Source: Sporosarcina sp. FSL K6-1508 (GTDB lineage: Bacteria; Bacillota; Bacilli; Bacillales_A; Planococcaceae). From it: a DNA stretch of 64,000 nt. The stretch is from NCBI RefSeq assembly GCF_038007465.1, contig NZ_JBBOXF010000001.1, forward strand, positions 2,367,001-2,431,000, written 5' to 3'. This document shows, one piece after another, positions 32,986 through 41,524 of this stretch. Both the position numbers and the translations under genes were made by a program. The first letter of the stretch is position 1. Every line of letters starts with the position of its first letter. The notes beneath the pieces are model-generated. The model did no database searches. It was not told the DNA's origin and was given only the letters and a program-made list of their open reading frames with translations.

Positions 32986-33561
32986 TCAATCCTTTTTAAG
33001 CAAGTCGTCTGCCTTCGGAAAGCATTTTTTGGTAACGTAATATATGTAATAGCCAACCATGCTACCTACTGTGTTTAACCATAAATCATCTATATCGCTA
33101 CTTCTTGCTTGGGGCACTTGCATTATTTCGATGAAAAGTGAAATGCTTAATCCAATAAGAGTAACTTTCCAAAAACGATTGAATGTCTTCCATAACATCG
33201 GAATCATAAAGCCGATGGGTATGAAAATACAGATGTTACCTAAAAAGTTTATAATAAAGGGTTGCCAAAAATTCAGTTCCATTATGGCGTAATAGTTATC
33301 TTGAAAAACTCTGAACGGCATAAGATTTACATTCGAAAACGAGCGTGTAACGACGGGACCTGTATAGAGGAATGTCAGTATTGTTTGCGAAAATAACGCT
33401 GTCATGAATAGTAGAAAGACAACAATGCCAATTTCGTGGTATAAGTGAACCTCCTTGTATCCTCGCAAGTTATTGTAAGTGACGCGGAGGATGAGGATAA
33501 TTGGTAAAGCAACTAGTAAATATGGAATCATTTCTCCGATATAACCTAAAATTGATGTCAT
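32986..33561 (-). CDS. VanZ-like membrane protein
   Basis: 191 residues from ATG 33561, preceded by AAGGTGGATTTA; the GTG at 33570 lies in that site. Five hydrophobic segments. VanZ-type motifs: NLMPFRVFQ..., FLGNICIFIPIGFMIPMLW, then SLFIEIMQVP and DIDDLWLNTVGSMVGYYIY, where the Glu and DxxDxxxNTxG residues are conserved in the family. VanZ gives mild teicoplanin resistance in enterococci; most chromosomal homologues have no known role. It sits between gntR and a GNAT gene on the same strand. Confidence 0.85.
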   Translation of the reverse strand: MTSILGYIGEMIPYLLVALPIILILRVTYNNLRGYKEVHLYHEIGIVVFLLFMTALFSQTILTFLYTGPVVTRSFSNVNLMPFRVFQDNYYAIMELNFWQPFIINFLGNICIFIPIGFMIPMLWKTFNRFWKVTLIGLSISLFIEIMQVPQARSSDIDDLWLNTVGSMVGYYIYYVTKKCFPKADDLLKKD

Positions 33562-33579
33562 TAAATCCACCTTACTTTA

Positions 33580-34095
33580 TTATAAGTCTCGTTTATACTT
33601 CAGTGATATGTCCTGATCTTCTATAGAAGTTCCGTATGCAAGTTCTTCATGCTGGAAGATGAACCCCCGAGCTTCGTAGAAGGGGATGCCGAACATGTTT
33701 CCTTTGGCCACGGAAACCCATTGTTCTTGTGCGCCATAGGTATATTTCTGTATTTTAGTAAAGAAGTCGAGAAGTCGTGTGCCGATACCCATTCCACGCA
33801 TTAAAGGATCCAAATAGAAAACATATACTTCTCCTGTAGTTTCACTAGTCATTCCACCGCCAATAGCCCCGACGATTATACCATCTTTCTCGGCAATGAA
33901 ATAACCGTGCCATTGTTCATTAATAGTGACGATTTCTTGCTCAATACGTTTCACATTGTAATATTGCTCGATCAGTTTAGTGAGATAAGCCTCGGAATAA
34001 AGCTTTTCATATGTAAACCATTGACTTGTTACAAGTATGTCGGTTATGGCCACGGCATCATTTCTTGTTGCTCTGCGAATAGTTATCGGCTTCAT
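33580..34095 (-). CDS. GNAT family N-acetyltransferase
   Basis: 171 residues from ATG 34095, preceded by AAAGAGGTGTGTAT; the upstream ATG at 34113 is rejected. The start is MKPITIRRATRNDAVAITDIL. GNAT core: IIVGAIGGGMTSETTGEVYVFYLDPLMRGMGIGTRLLDFF, with the acetyl-CoA loop R-G-M-G-I-G-T near residue 105. VAKGNMFGIPFYEARGF is motif B. Substrate unknown. It lies 18 bases upstream of the vanZ-like gene on the same strand and may share a transcript. Confidence 0.85.
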   Translation of the reverse strand: MKPITIRRATRNDAVAITDILVTSQWFTYEKLYSEAYLTKLIEQYYNVKRIEQEIVTINEQWHGYFIAEKDGIIVGAIGGGMTSETTGEVYVFYLDPLMRGMGIGTRLLDFFTKIQKYTYGAQEQWVSVAKGNMFGIPFYEARGFIFQHEELAYGTSIEDQDISLKYKRDL

Positions 34096-34155
34096 ATACA
34101 CACCTCTTTGCATGTAATAATCTATAACCTGTTTGTAATGGTAAAGGTAGCTTAC

Positions 34156-34172
34156 TGTAATGTTCCTGTAAT
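34156..34172 (+). promoter_or_regulatory. WalR (YycF) box 1
   Basis: TGTAAT-GTTCC-TGTAAT matches the WalR consensus TGTWAH-N5-TGTWAH perfectly, about 50 bases upstream of the first LysM-3D gene. B. subtilis yocH, a similar gene, is a WalR target. Confidence 0.75.
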
Positions 34173-34220
34173 AGTCGATTGCTATTATAAGTATAGACTA
34201 AATAGCAGGGAGTAGAGTAA

Positions 34221-34817
34221 TTGAGAAAAATTTTAATGACACTCATTCTTACGATTGCATTATTGGTCAGCGGGGCAAATGAAAGCTGGGCAGCATCACC
34301 AAATTACATAGTTAAGAAAGGTGATTCGTTATTCAAAATCTCTAAGATGCATAACGTCTCTATTTCTAACTTAAAATCATGGAACAACTTGAAGTCAAAT
34401 ACAATCCACCCAAATATGAAACTGAAAGTCGCTTCTGGAGCAAAAGCTGTTAAAAAAACAGCAGCACCGAAAAAAGCAGCTAAATCAGTAGCGAAAACAC
34501 CATCACGTTCTGACTCCGACAACGTAGTCAAAGAATTCACCGTGTCAGCTAGTGCATTTACAGCAAACTGTAATGGATGTTCAGGTATTACAAAAACAGG
34601 CGTTAATTTGAAGAGTAACCCTGATGTGAAGATTATTGCAGTCGACCCAAGTGTCATTAAATTAGGGACAAAGGTACATGTGGAAGGCTACGGATATGCG
34701 ATTGCCGGTGATACGGGAAGCGCAATCAAAGGAAAAAAGATTGACGTATTTTTCCCGACAAAAGAGGCAGCTTACAAATGGGGCAGGAAAAATGTAAAGA
34801 TAAAAATATTGAATTAA
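34221..34817 (+). CDS. Secreted LysM + 3D domain cell-wall protein, copy A
   Basis: 198 residues from TTG 34221. Signal peptide (MRKILMTLILTIALLVSGA, cleavage near ESWAAS). One LysM at about 30-73 (YIVKKGDSLFKISKMHNVSISNLKSWN), a Lys/Ala-rich linker, then a 3D domain (about 107-198) with the three Asp in IIAVDPSVI, AIAGDTGS and KKIDVFF and a CNGCSG pair of cysteines. The 3D fold belongs to the MltA/Rpf2-type lytic transglycosylase-like superfamily. YocH of B. subtilis has two LysMs; this has one. A near-twin follows at 34996, so this is a tandem duplication. WalR box 1 lies upstream. Confidence 0.88.
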   Translation: MRKILMTLILTIALLVSGANESWAASPNYIVKKGDSLFKISKMHNVSISNLKSWNNLKSNTIHPNMKLKVASGAKAVKKTAAPKKAAKSVAKTPSRSDSDNVVKEFTVSASAFTANCNGCSGITKTGVNLKSNPDVKIIAVDPSVIKLGTKVHVEGYGYAIAGDTGSAIKGKKIDVFFPTKEAAYKWGRKNVKIKILN

Positions 34818-34822
34818 ATGAT

Positions 34823-34862
34823 AAAGCGCTAACTTTTCAACTGAAAAGTTAGCGCTTTTTTT
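34823..34862 (+). terminator. Terminator after LysM-3D copy A
   Basis: AAAGCGCTAACTTTTC/GAAAAGTTAGCGCTTT stem followed by TTTT; very strong. Confidence 0.95.
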
Positions 34863-34928
34863 GAATCAATTCAGAAGCAACTACATTTGTTTTCTTGTGG
34901 AATTTTTGTAATGAAAAAGACAACTCGC

Positions 34929-34945
34929 TGTAATGTTCTTGTCAT
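34929..34945 (+). promoter_or_regulatory. WalR (YycF) box 2
   Basis: TGTAAT-GTTCT-TGTCAT, one base from the WalR consensus in the second half-site, upstream of the second LysM-3D gene and keeping the spacing of box 1. Confidence 0.65.
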
Positions 34946-34995
34946 ACAACTTGGACAAGCTGTCTCCGTGGAATAAAACACGAGGAGACGAGTAA

Positions 34996-35586
34996 ATGAA
35001 AAATATGCTTTTGACACTAATCCTGACGATTGCCTTATTGGTCAGCGGAGCAAATGAAAGTGCCGCTTCATCATCAATGTATACGGTGAAAAAAGGAGAT
35101 ACATTATACAAAATTTCTCGAATGTACAACACAACAGTAGCAAACTTGAAGTCATGGAATAATTTAAAATCGGATACTATTTTCCCAAAGCAAAAACTTA
35201 GTGTTGTTTCAAGCGCTAAGAAATCTAAGAAAACAGCTGCAACAGCTAATAAGCCCGCCGTAAAGACTATATCACGGTCATCTTCTGTGAAACCCGTTAA
35301 AGAGTTTACTGTCTCGGCAACTGCATATACAGCGTATTGTAATGGTTGTTCAGGTATCACGAAAACAGGTATCAACTTGAGGGAAAACTCTGATCTGAAA
35401 GTGATTGCCGTAGATCCAAATGTCATCAAACTTGGCACGAAAGTACATGTAGAAGGCTACGGATACGCAATTGCAGGTGATACGGGCGGTTCGATTAAAG
35501 GAAATAAGATTGATGTATTTATCCCCTCGAAAAGCGAGGCTTATAAGTGGGGGCGGAAAAACGTCAAAATAACAATAGTTGAATAA
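34996..35586 (+). CDS. Secreted LysM + 3D domain cell-wall protein, copy B
   Basis: 196 residues, ATG after CACGAGGAGACGAGTAA. Signal peptide MKNMLLTLILTIALLVSGA is nearly identical to copy A. LysM (YTVKKGDTLYKISRMYNTTVANLKSWN) and 3D domain (IAVDPNVI, AIAGDTGG, NKIDVFI; cysteines in YCNGCSG) match copy A closely. The linker differs most. It starts with ATG, whereas copy A uses TTG, so copy B may be the more strongly translated. It has its own WalR box and its own terminator, so the two copies are separate transcription units. Confidence 0.88.
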   Translation: MKNMLLTLILTIALLVSGANESAASSSMYTVKKGDTLYKISRMYNTTVANLKSWNNLKSDTIFPKQKLSVVSSAKKSKKTAATANKPAVKTISRSSSVKPVKEFTVSATAYTAYCNGCSGITKTGINLRENSDLKVIAVDPNVIKLGTKVHVEGYGYAIAGDTGGSIKGNKIDVFIPSKSEAYKWGRKNVKITIVE

Positions 35587-35595
35587 AGTTGATAG

Positions 35596-35629
35596 AAGCT
35601 TGCCTATTTCATTGGGCAAGCTTTTTTTT
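35596..35629 (+). terminator. Terminator after LysM-3D copy B
   Basis: AAGCTTGCC/GGCAAGCTT stem with eight Ts. Confidence 0.9.
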
Positions 35630-35768
35630 ACGTTCAGGCTCTAGCGCATTTAACAGTTTAACTAATTCAGAAGAAGTGGTGTAATACATAACAACGCATT
35701 GCTATTCAGAGTCCTGTCTGCTATATTTCGTATTCACCTATTAATCGTATTGTAAGGAGCTTCAGACT

Positions 35769-37433
35769 ATGATTTATTTTCAAAAAAGCGACATAAAAAC
35801 CCCCCATATCAAACCCAATGTAACAGTTAATTTGAAAATGAAGATGATTCTTCTTATAGGGATATTAATCATTGCAATTGTTTTGGTCATCGGGCTTTTC
35901 ATCGATTATTTCATGTCTGATACTTTAGAAACCCAAATGGGGGAAAGGGCACTTAGTGTTGCCGAAAGTGTAGCCCATATTCCTGAACTTGCAAACGCAT
36001 TTGGGGAGGAAAATCCTGCCTTACTAATAGAACCGATCATTACACCGATTCAAGAGGCTACTGGAGCTGAATTTATCGTCATTGGAAATACGGAAGAAAT
36101 TAGATACGCTCATCCAATAGCCGCTCATATTGGTGAAAAAATGATGGGTGAAGATAATGAGCGAGCATTAGTATATGGAGAATCATATGTTTCAAAAGCA
36201 GTCGGTTCTTTAGGCAGTTCGTTAAGAGCAAAAGTGCCCATTTACTTGGAAGGGAAGATTATCGGAGTTGTTTCAGTCGGCTTTTTAGCCGATGATATAC
36301 AAAGTATAATTCGTACCTACAATAACCAGCTATGGTTTGTCTGGTTACTCATTGTTGGAGTTGCAATCATCGGAGCAGTTGTTATTGCATCGTATATTAA
36401 AAAAGTATTATTTGGATTGGAACCGGAGGAAATAACTCATTTGCTGATCCAGAAAGAAACTATTCTTCAGTCCACACATGAAGGGATCATTGCATTGAAT
36501 CCAGATGGAATGATTACAATGATGAATTCATCTGCCCAACATCTATTTTTTGATAAACCAATTACCTCCAATCGGTACTTGGGTAAAATGATAAAAGAAA
36601 TATCTCCAACTCCTCATTTATCCGAATTGTTGAATGACGTAGATGGGCTGGTGGATAAGGAAATAGTAATCGGTAAGAATATTGTTTTTATAAATACTGT
36701 TCCAATCTACTTTGAACAGACGTTTATGGGAACTGTCTCTACTTTTCGGAATAAAACTGAAATTGAGTTGTTAACTAGGGAGCTAACCCGGATTAAACAA
36801 TACGCAAATGCATTAAGAGCCCAAACTCATGAATTCTCAAACAAGCTACATATGATACTAGGCCTATTGCAACTTGGAAAGAAAAAAGAAGTCATCGATT
36901 TTATCCAAAAAGAAAGTAACCTGCAGAAAAACTGGATTCGTATTTTGATAAGGAAAGTGGCGGACCCTTTAGTAAGTGGAATTTTATTGGGGAAACTAAA
37001 TCAAGCGAATGAATCAGGCGTCGAGTTGGCAATTCATCCGGATAGTATATTGAAAGGTAACCTATCTGAAAAGAAGAGTGAAGCATTATTGACCGCTATT
37101 GGAAACTTGATTGATAACGCGATGGACGCGGTGAAAAATAAACCCGCTACGAACCGGAAAATATCAATTTTTTTTACCGATATAGGTGACGATATCATTT
37201 TTGAAATCGAGGATTCAGGTGAAGGAATTCATATGGAGCTGTCCCGCAAAGTATTTGAACAGGGATATACTTCTAAAGCAGGCATGAATCGCGGTTTTGG
37301 ACTAGCCTTAACGAAACAAAAAATTACCGAAGTGGATGGTGCTCTCTATTTAGAGGAAAGCGAACTTGGCGGAGCTTGTTTTGTTATTTCAATCCCAAAA
37401 GATTCAGTAGAAGGAGGAGATAGAGTTGAATGA
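35769..37433 (+). CDS. citS: Sensor histidine kinase of the CitA/DcuS family
   Basis: 554 residues, ATG after GTAAGGAGCTTCAGACT. Membrane helix at about 22-46, extracellular sensor domain about 47-185, second helix about 190-212, PAS domain near 225-330 (THEGIIALNPDGMITMMNSSAQHLF), then the dimerisation helix with the phosphorylated His in RAQTHEFSNKLHMILGLLQLGK. The HATPase part has NLIDNAMDAV (N box), EIEDSGEGI and GFGLALTKQKI. The family senses citrate or C4-dicarboxylates. The stop overlaps the regulator gene by 8 bases and a CitMHS carrier follows, so citrate is the likely signal. The symbol follows B. subtilis citS by context. Confidence 0.88.
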   Translation: MIYFQKSDIKTPHIKPNVTVNLKMKMILLIGILIIAIVLVIGLFIDYFMSDTLETQMGERALSVAESVAHIPELANAFGEENPALLIEPIITPIQEATGAEFIVIGNTEEIRYAHPIAAHIGEKMMGEDNERALVYGESYVSKAVGSLGSSLRAKVPIYLEGKIIGVVSVGFLADDIQSIIRTYNNQLWFVWLLIVGVAIIGAVVIASYIKKVLFGLEPEEITHLLIQKETILQSTHEGIIALNPDGMITMMNSSAQHLFFDKPITSNRYLGKMIKEISPTPHLSELLNDVDGLVDKEIVIGKNIVFINTVPIYFEQTFMGTVSTFRNKTEIELLTRELTRIKQYANALRAQTHEFSNKLHMILGLLQLGKKKEVIDFIQKESNLQKNWIRILIRKVADPLVSGILLGKLNQANESGVELAIHPDSILKGNLSEKKSEALLTAIGNLIDNAMDAVKNKPATNRKISIFFTDIGDDIIFEIEDSGEGIHMELSRKVFEQGYTSKAGMNRGFGLALTKQKITEVDGALYLEESELGGACFVISIPKDSVEGGDRVE

Positions 37434-38136
37434 TACGATACGGGTATTAATTGTGGAGGATGATTTTAGAATTGCAGAAATCAATCGTCAGTTTGTTAAT
37501 CGAGTAGATGGATTTACAGTGCTCGATGTTGTTAAAACGGGGAAGGAAGCACTAGCTTATTTACGGAACCATAGGTCAGGTGGACCCCAGCTGATCTTGT
37601 TGGATGTCTATATACCTGATACTGAAGGGCTGAGTTTATTTTGGCAATTACGGAATGAGTTTAATGAAATTGATGTCATTATGGTAACTGCGGCGAAGGA
37701 AGTAACGACGATTACAGAAACGCTGCGAGGCGGGATTTTCGATTATATTGTGAAACCAGCAGATTTTATTCGTTTTGAGCAGACGTTGAAAAGGTTCAGT
37801 GGTCAGCACGCACTTCTTTCATCAAGAGAGGAGCTTGAGCAGGATGAAATCGATAGGCTGATAGGTATGCAAGCATTGCCGAAGCTTGAAACCGCGACCG
37901 AAGGCAAGTTACCAAAAGGAATTGACCAGATTACATTAGATAAAATAAAAGCTATTTTACAGACGACCGAAAACTCAGGGGTTACCGCAATGAATGCCGG
38001 AAACAAAGTAGGCGTAAGCCGCTCAACAGCGAGACGTTATTTGGAGTACCTAGTGTCAGTTAAAGAAGCGGAAGCGCAATTAAACTATGGAGACATCGGG
38101 CGGCCTGAACGAAAATACATACCGTGGACAAAATGA
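37426..38136 (+). CDS. citT: Response regulator of the CitT/DcuR family
   Basis: 236 residues with start TTG 37426 after GGAGGAGATAGAG. Receiver domain at about 5-120: acidic pair VEDD, phosphoacceptor Asp in LILLDVYIPD (about 58), Thr in IMVTAAKE and Lys in DYIVKPAD. The C-terminal half holds an HTH (NKVGVSRSTARRYLEYLVS) of the CitT/DctR type. It is coupled to the kinase gene upstream and presumably activates the citM-like gene at 38356. Confidence 0.88.
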   Translation: MNDTIRVLIVEDDFRIAEINRQFVNRVDGFTVLDVVKTGKEALAYLRNHRSGGPQLILLDVYIPDTEGLSLFWQLRNEFNEIDVIMVTAAKEVTTITETLRGGIFDYIVKPADFIRFEQTLKRFSGQHALLSSREELEQDEIDRLIGMQALPKLETATEGKLPKGIDQITLDKIKAILQTTENSGVTAMNAGNKVGVSRSTARRYLEYLVSVKEAEAQLNYGDIGRPERKYIPWTK

Positions 38137-38287
38137 ACAAAATACACAGAAAGATTAATAGTGTTTTTACTTAACTAAACTTATTTTTCTACTCTCTTTA
38201 TGATAAATTTCTGAGTATAGAAAACTTTGAAAAAGAGAGGATTCACTTTGTATGCCGAAACAAATTTTCAATCGTTATGAAAATTGT

Positions 38288-38301
38288 TGTATCCGCTTAC
38301 A
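38288..38301 (+). promoter_or_regulatory. CcpA cre-like site upstream of the citrate carrier
   Basis: TGTATCCGCTTACA has one mismatch to the cre consensus. B. subtilis citM is repressed by CcpA, so repression here is plausible. Confidence 0.55.
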
Positions 38302-38355
38302 CTAAGTGACCTTCCTTTTCATTAGTACACAGTCGTTTACTAGAAGGAGGAAATT

Positions 38356-39693
38356 ATGCTTAGTATTATTGGTTTATTTACAATACTCATTGTTGTTGTG
38401 CTACTTATTAGTGGCAAAGTCTCTCCAATTGTAGGGCTTGTACTGGTTCCGATAGTGGGGGCGTTTAGTGCAGGATTCAACTTCGAACAAATTGGTGAGT
38501 TTTTCACAAGTGGAACGCAGTCTGTCTTCAGTGTTGCTGTCATGTTCATTTTTGCGATACTGTTTTTCGGAATCATGCAGGATGTAGGGGTATTCGACCC
38601 TCTCATTGATAAGATGATATCACTTACTCGTGGAAATGTTATCGCAGTGGCTGTTGGTACAGTTATCATCGCTGCAATCGCCCACTTGGATGGTTCGGGA
38701 GCCTCGACGTTCCTAATTACAATACCTGCTTTGCTCCCGTTATATAAAAAATTAAAGATGAGCCCGTATTTGTTGCTCATGTTAGTCGGAACAAGTGCAA
38801 GTGTCATGAATATGGTGCCTTGGGCTGGCCCGTTAGGAAGAACCGCGGCAGTGCTTGATATGGATGTCACTGAACTGTGGAGACCACTCATTAAGATTCA
38901 AATAATTGGCCTAGTATTATTAATTGTTTTGGCAGTTTTACTTGGACTTCGTGAAAAACGTCGCATCGCGAAAAACATATTAGCGGATGAAAAATCCATG
39001 TCCGCAGATGATTCACCTGAATTGCCGGTAAATGTTAATCAGGACCAAGATACGGTAGCGGAAAAGTTATTGAGCCGACCAAAGTTCTATTGGGTAAACG
39101 TCATATTAGCAATCAGTGTAATTGGCGTATTGGTATGGGGCGTAATTCCAGCTGGATTCGCATTTATGATTGGGGTCAGTATTGCTTTACCCATTAACTA
39201 CCCTAACATCCAAGATCAGATGTCGCGTATAAAAGATCATGCACCGGGTGCAATTCTTATGGCAACGATCATTTTAGCTGCAGGTTCGTTTTTAGGTATT
39301 CTAAATGGGACGGATATGTTGAATTCGATTGCAAAAGATCTTGTGACTGTTCTGCCAGCATTCATCATTCCATATTTACATATCATTATAGGTGTGTTTG
39401 GTGTTCCATTCGATTTACTTTTAAGTACGGATGCTTATTATTTCGCCTTGCTTCCGATTGTTGATCAGGTTGTAACTGGTTTTGGAGTATCTTCACTCTC
39501 CGCTGCTTATGCTATGATCATCGGAAATATCATTGGAACGTTTGTCAGTCCTTTATCGCCGGCTCTATGGCTTGCGCTTGGACTGGCAGGTCTCGAAATG
39601 GGTCGTCATATCCGTTATTCATTTATGATGATGTGGGGTTTCAGTATTGTTCTATTGGCAATCGCTGTAGTCATCGGTGTTATTTCAATCTAA
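38356..39693 (+). CDS. citM: CitMHS family citrate:divalent-metal symporter
   Basis: 445 residues, ATG after AGAAGGAGGAAATT. About eleven or twelve membrane helices. The N-terminus MLSIIGLFTILIVVVLLISGKVSPIVGLVLVPI, FGIMQDVGVFDPLIDKMI, and AHLDGSGASTFLITIPALLPLY near residues 112-134 are typical of CitM/CitH. ASVMNMVPWAGPLGR near residue 155 is conserved. It imports a citrate-metal complex (Mg, Mn or Ca types exist; the preference cannot be read). It lies downstream of its two-component system, with a cre site in the gap. Confidence 0.92.
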   Translation: MLSIIGLFTILIVVVLLISGKVSPIVGLVLVPIVGAFSAGFNFEQIGEFFTSGTQSVFSVAVMFIFAILFFGIMQDVGVFDPLIDKMISLTRGNVIAVAVGTVIIAAIAHLDGSGASTFLITIPALLPLYKKLKMSPYLLLMLVGTSASVMNMVPWAGPLGRTAAVLDMDVTELWRPLIKIQIIGLVLLIVLAVLLGLREKRRIAKNILADEKSMSADDSPELPVNVNQDQDTVAEKLLSRPKFYWVNVILAISVIGVLVWGVIPAGFAFMIGVSIALPINYPNIQDQMSRIKDHAPGAILMATIILAAGSFLGILNGTDMLNSIAKDLVTVLPAFIIPYLHIIIGVFGVPFDLLLSTDAYYFALLPIVDQVVTGFGVSSLSAAYAMIIGNIIGTFVSPLSPALWLALGLAGLEMGRHIRYSFMMMWGFSIVLLAIAVVIGVISI

Positions 39694-39704
39694 TGTTAAA
39701 AGTG

Positions 39705-39737
39705 AAAACCAATTTCCCTTCGGGAGATTGGTTTTTT
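39705..39737 (+). terminator. Terminator after the citrate carrier
   Basis: AAACCAATTTCCC/GGGAGATTGGTTT stem with TTTT. Confidence 0.9.
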
Positions 39738-39755
39738 GCGTTTGAATAGTGTCAG

Positions 39756-39786
39756 AATTGACTGGGTGACTGTCACCCAGTCAATT
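39756..39786. repeat. 31-bp perfect palindrome
   Basis: AATTGACTGGGTGAC (39756-39770), one T, then its exact complement GTCACCCAGTCAATT (39772-39786). It lies between the citrate-carrier terminator and the PadR promoter. There is no T-run, so it is unlikely to be an ordinary terminator; operator or cruciform are possible. Confidence 0.7.
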
Positions 39787-39887
39787 CAAAATATTAATAA
39801 TTGGATAAAGGAGCGTTAAGTCAGCTTGATTCGATGGAGTTGTCTTTCGTTGCTTTACTCAGTAACTTACAAAAATTACATTGTTGC

Positions 39888-39918
39888 ACACATTACTTTG
39901 ACAGTCGTAGTAATGTGT
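39888..39918. promoter_or_regulatory. Inverted-repeat operator over the padR promoter
   Basis: ACACATTACT (39888-39897) and AGTAATGTGT (39909-39918) are perfect 10-base arms around 11 bases. The centre holds the -35 hexamer, so binding would block the promoter. Autorepression by the PadR protein is likely. Confidence 0.65.
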
Positions 39919-39926
39919 TTTATATT
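39898..39926 (+). promoter_or_regulatory. Sigma-A promoter of the padR operon
   Basis: TTGACA (39898-39903), 17-base spacer, TATATT (39921-39926), with a transcription start expected only about 12 bases before the padR start codon. Confidence 0.75.
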
Positions 39927-39944
39927 GTAGTTAGAGGTGAAATG

Positions 39945-40298
39945 ATGGATGGAAAAGCGATTAGTGCTGATTTAATCAGAGGAAATATAGATACGATTAT
40001 TTTGCGGGTATTAAAAAATGGAGATAATTACGGATATGAAATCATGAAAGCAATCTACGAAGGCAGTTCAGGAGAATATATTTTGAAAGAACCGACGTTG
40101 TACAGCAGTTTGAAGAGGTTGGAAAAAGCGGGTTTCATAAACGCGTATTGGGGAGATCAATCGCAGGGAGGGCGCAGGAAATACTACACGCTCACTAATG
40201 ATGGGATTGCTGCATACGAGCAGAACTTAGTGGCATGGAATAGAGCGAAAGAATTAATCGATCGATTAGTACAAGAGAGGAGTGGAGATGTTGACTAA
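39945..40298 (+). CDS. PadR family transcriptional regulator
   Basis: 117 residues from ATG 39945, five bases after AGAGGTG; the frame is open further up, but those starts lie upstream of the promoter. Winged HTH: DLIRGNIDTIILRVLKNG, YGYEIMKAIYEGSS, then LKEPTLYSSLKRLEKAGFINAYWGDQSQGGRRKYYTLT, the PadR signature. Short C-terminal helix for dimerisation. It probably represses its own promoter through the inverted repeat at 39888-39918. The next gene overlaps its end, as in many PadR-plus-membrane-protein pairs. Confidence 0.9.
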   Translation: MDGKAISADLIRGNIDTIILRVLKNGDNYGYEIMKAIYEGSSGEYILKEPTLYSSLKRLEKAGFINAYWGDQSQGGRRKYYTLTNDGIAAYEQNLVAWNRAKELIDRLVQERSGDVD

Positions 40299-40971
40299 TG
40301 TTAGAAAGCAGGTTGATAAACTTTTTGCCAAATATCCTAAAACGAATGAGACACTTGAATTAAAAGAAGAAGTGATAGGGAATTTGGAAGCTGAAATTGA
40401 AGATTTAGAGAGAGGTGGGCTCACGTTCGAAGAAGCTGCCCGATTTAGTATTGGAAAGATGGCAAAGTTAGATGTACTAATCGACGGAGTAAAGTTTATA
40501 AGAATAAACAAAGTTATTATTGAAATGTTGCAGTGGACGCTTATCTACACACTTATTGCATGGATTCTGACAATACCGTTAAGCATATTCGATACGGTAA
40601 GAAGAACTTCATGGATACTATTGTTTTTCGTAATAATTATTGGCATAATTTATTTCGCTGTTTATTTTATCCACGGATTTCTTCTGAAAAAGAGCGTGAA
40701 GGTGGACCTTATCAAAATTGTAGCAATAAGAAAATTTTTATGGATTATGTGGTCTGCTTTTATTATTATCAAATGGGGAATGGTCACAGCACTATTTTTC
40801 GGGAGCAACATCTGGTTCCGCCACCCAGTTTCTATAAACGGACCATATGAATTTGCAAGATTCATTATTATGTATGCCATTCCAATTATTACTGTCATCA
40901 TCCCACTTCTAATGAACAAGCTGAAAATAGTAATTGAAAAACAAGGGGAGGATGGTTCGTTTGAAACATAA
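40288..40971 (+). CDS. Membrane protein with N-terminal HAAS-type domain
   Basis: 227 residues from ATG 40288, overlapping padR by 11 bases. Residues 1-65 are a helical, charged domain (VRKQVDKLFAKYPKTNETLELKEEVIGNLEAEIEDL) like the HAAS/DUF1700 domain often paired with PadR regulators. Four or so membrane helices follow (WTLIYTLIAWILTIPLSIF, WILLFFVIIIGIIYFAVYFI, FLWIMWSAFIIIKWGMVTALFF, FARFIIMYAIPIITVIIPLL). By analogy it may act as a regulator-linked sensor, an inference from context. The following gene overlaps its stop. Confidence 0.7.
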   Translation: MLTNVRKQVDKLFAKYPKTNETLELKEEVIGNLEAEIEDLERGGLTFEEAARFSIGKMAKLDVLIDGVKFIRINKVIIEMLQWTLIYTLIAWILTIPLSIFDTVRRTSWILLFFVIIIGIIYFAVYFIHGFLLKKSVKVDLIKIVAIRKFLWIMWSAFIIIKWGMVTALFFGSNIWFRHPVSINGPYEFARFIIMYAIPIITVIIPLLMNKLKIVIEKQGEDGSFET

Positions 40972-41524
40972 AGCGATATTCGGATTACTTGCGGTAGGGC
41001 TTCTTCTGTTCGCATGGATGCAAATGGTTTACTTACCTGGACAGGAAAAGTTAGAGGAAGAGGAGAATATAAAGCAACTTAATCCTGAAACACATAACTT
41101 TGAAAAAGTGCTCCAATATGAAAATCCATATATGGGCAATGCCTCAAATGATGCTAATTTAATCGGGAGTTTACCACTGCTGAGCGATGTTCCTTGGACA
41201 TACGAATTAAAGCCTGAGGAATTTAAATTGATTGTGAATTATAATGAACCTATTAAAGAAATTGGGGAGGATAGAGTGAAAAAGGCAATTCTTTATAATG
41301 TACCAGCAGTATTCTCTCTAATTGAAAATTTAGAAACATTAGAGTTTGCGTTTCCCGACCAGAAGTATACAGTAACGCGTGAGCGAGTCAACGGATGGTT
41401 CAGGGAAGATATAGCTACATTTAATAATGAAAAAGTATTTGCAGAAAAAGTGCAGCAACCAATTGTTAAGAAAGAGCATCTTGCGGAATGGTTCGGTGCT
41501 TATATAGGAGGGGAAGTTAAATGA
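40961..41524 (+). CDS. Membrane-anchored DUF4825-like protein
   Basis: 187 residues from TTG 40961, nine bases after GGGGAGG; in-frame ATG 40952 abuts that site and is rejected. One N-terminal membrane helix (AIFGLLAVGLLLFAWMQMVYL), then an exported domain of about 160 residues containing ETHNFEKVLQYENPYMGNASN and VKKAILYNVPAVFSLIENLETLEF. This resembles DUF4825, unknown function. It is the third gene of the padR operon and overlaps the SDR start by 4 bases. Confidence 0.65.
   Translation: MKHKAIFGLLAVGLLLFAWMQMVYLPGQEKLEEEENIKQLNPETHNFEKVLQYENPYMGNASNDANLIGSLPLLSDVPWTYELKPEEFKLIVNYNEPIKEIGEDRVKKAILYNVPAVFSLIENLETLEFAFPDQKYTVTRERVNGWFREDIATFNNEKVFAEKVQQPIVKKEHLAEWFGAYIGGEVK

Noticed and set aside
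39801..39944. N-terminal extension of the PadR protein
   Set aside because: The extended frame begins upstream of a good -35/-10 pair and adds residues unlike PadR; the ATG at 39945 has a proper ribosome site.
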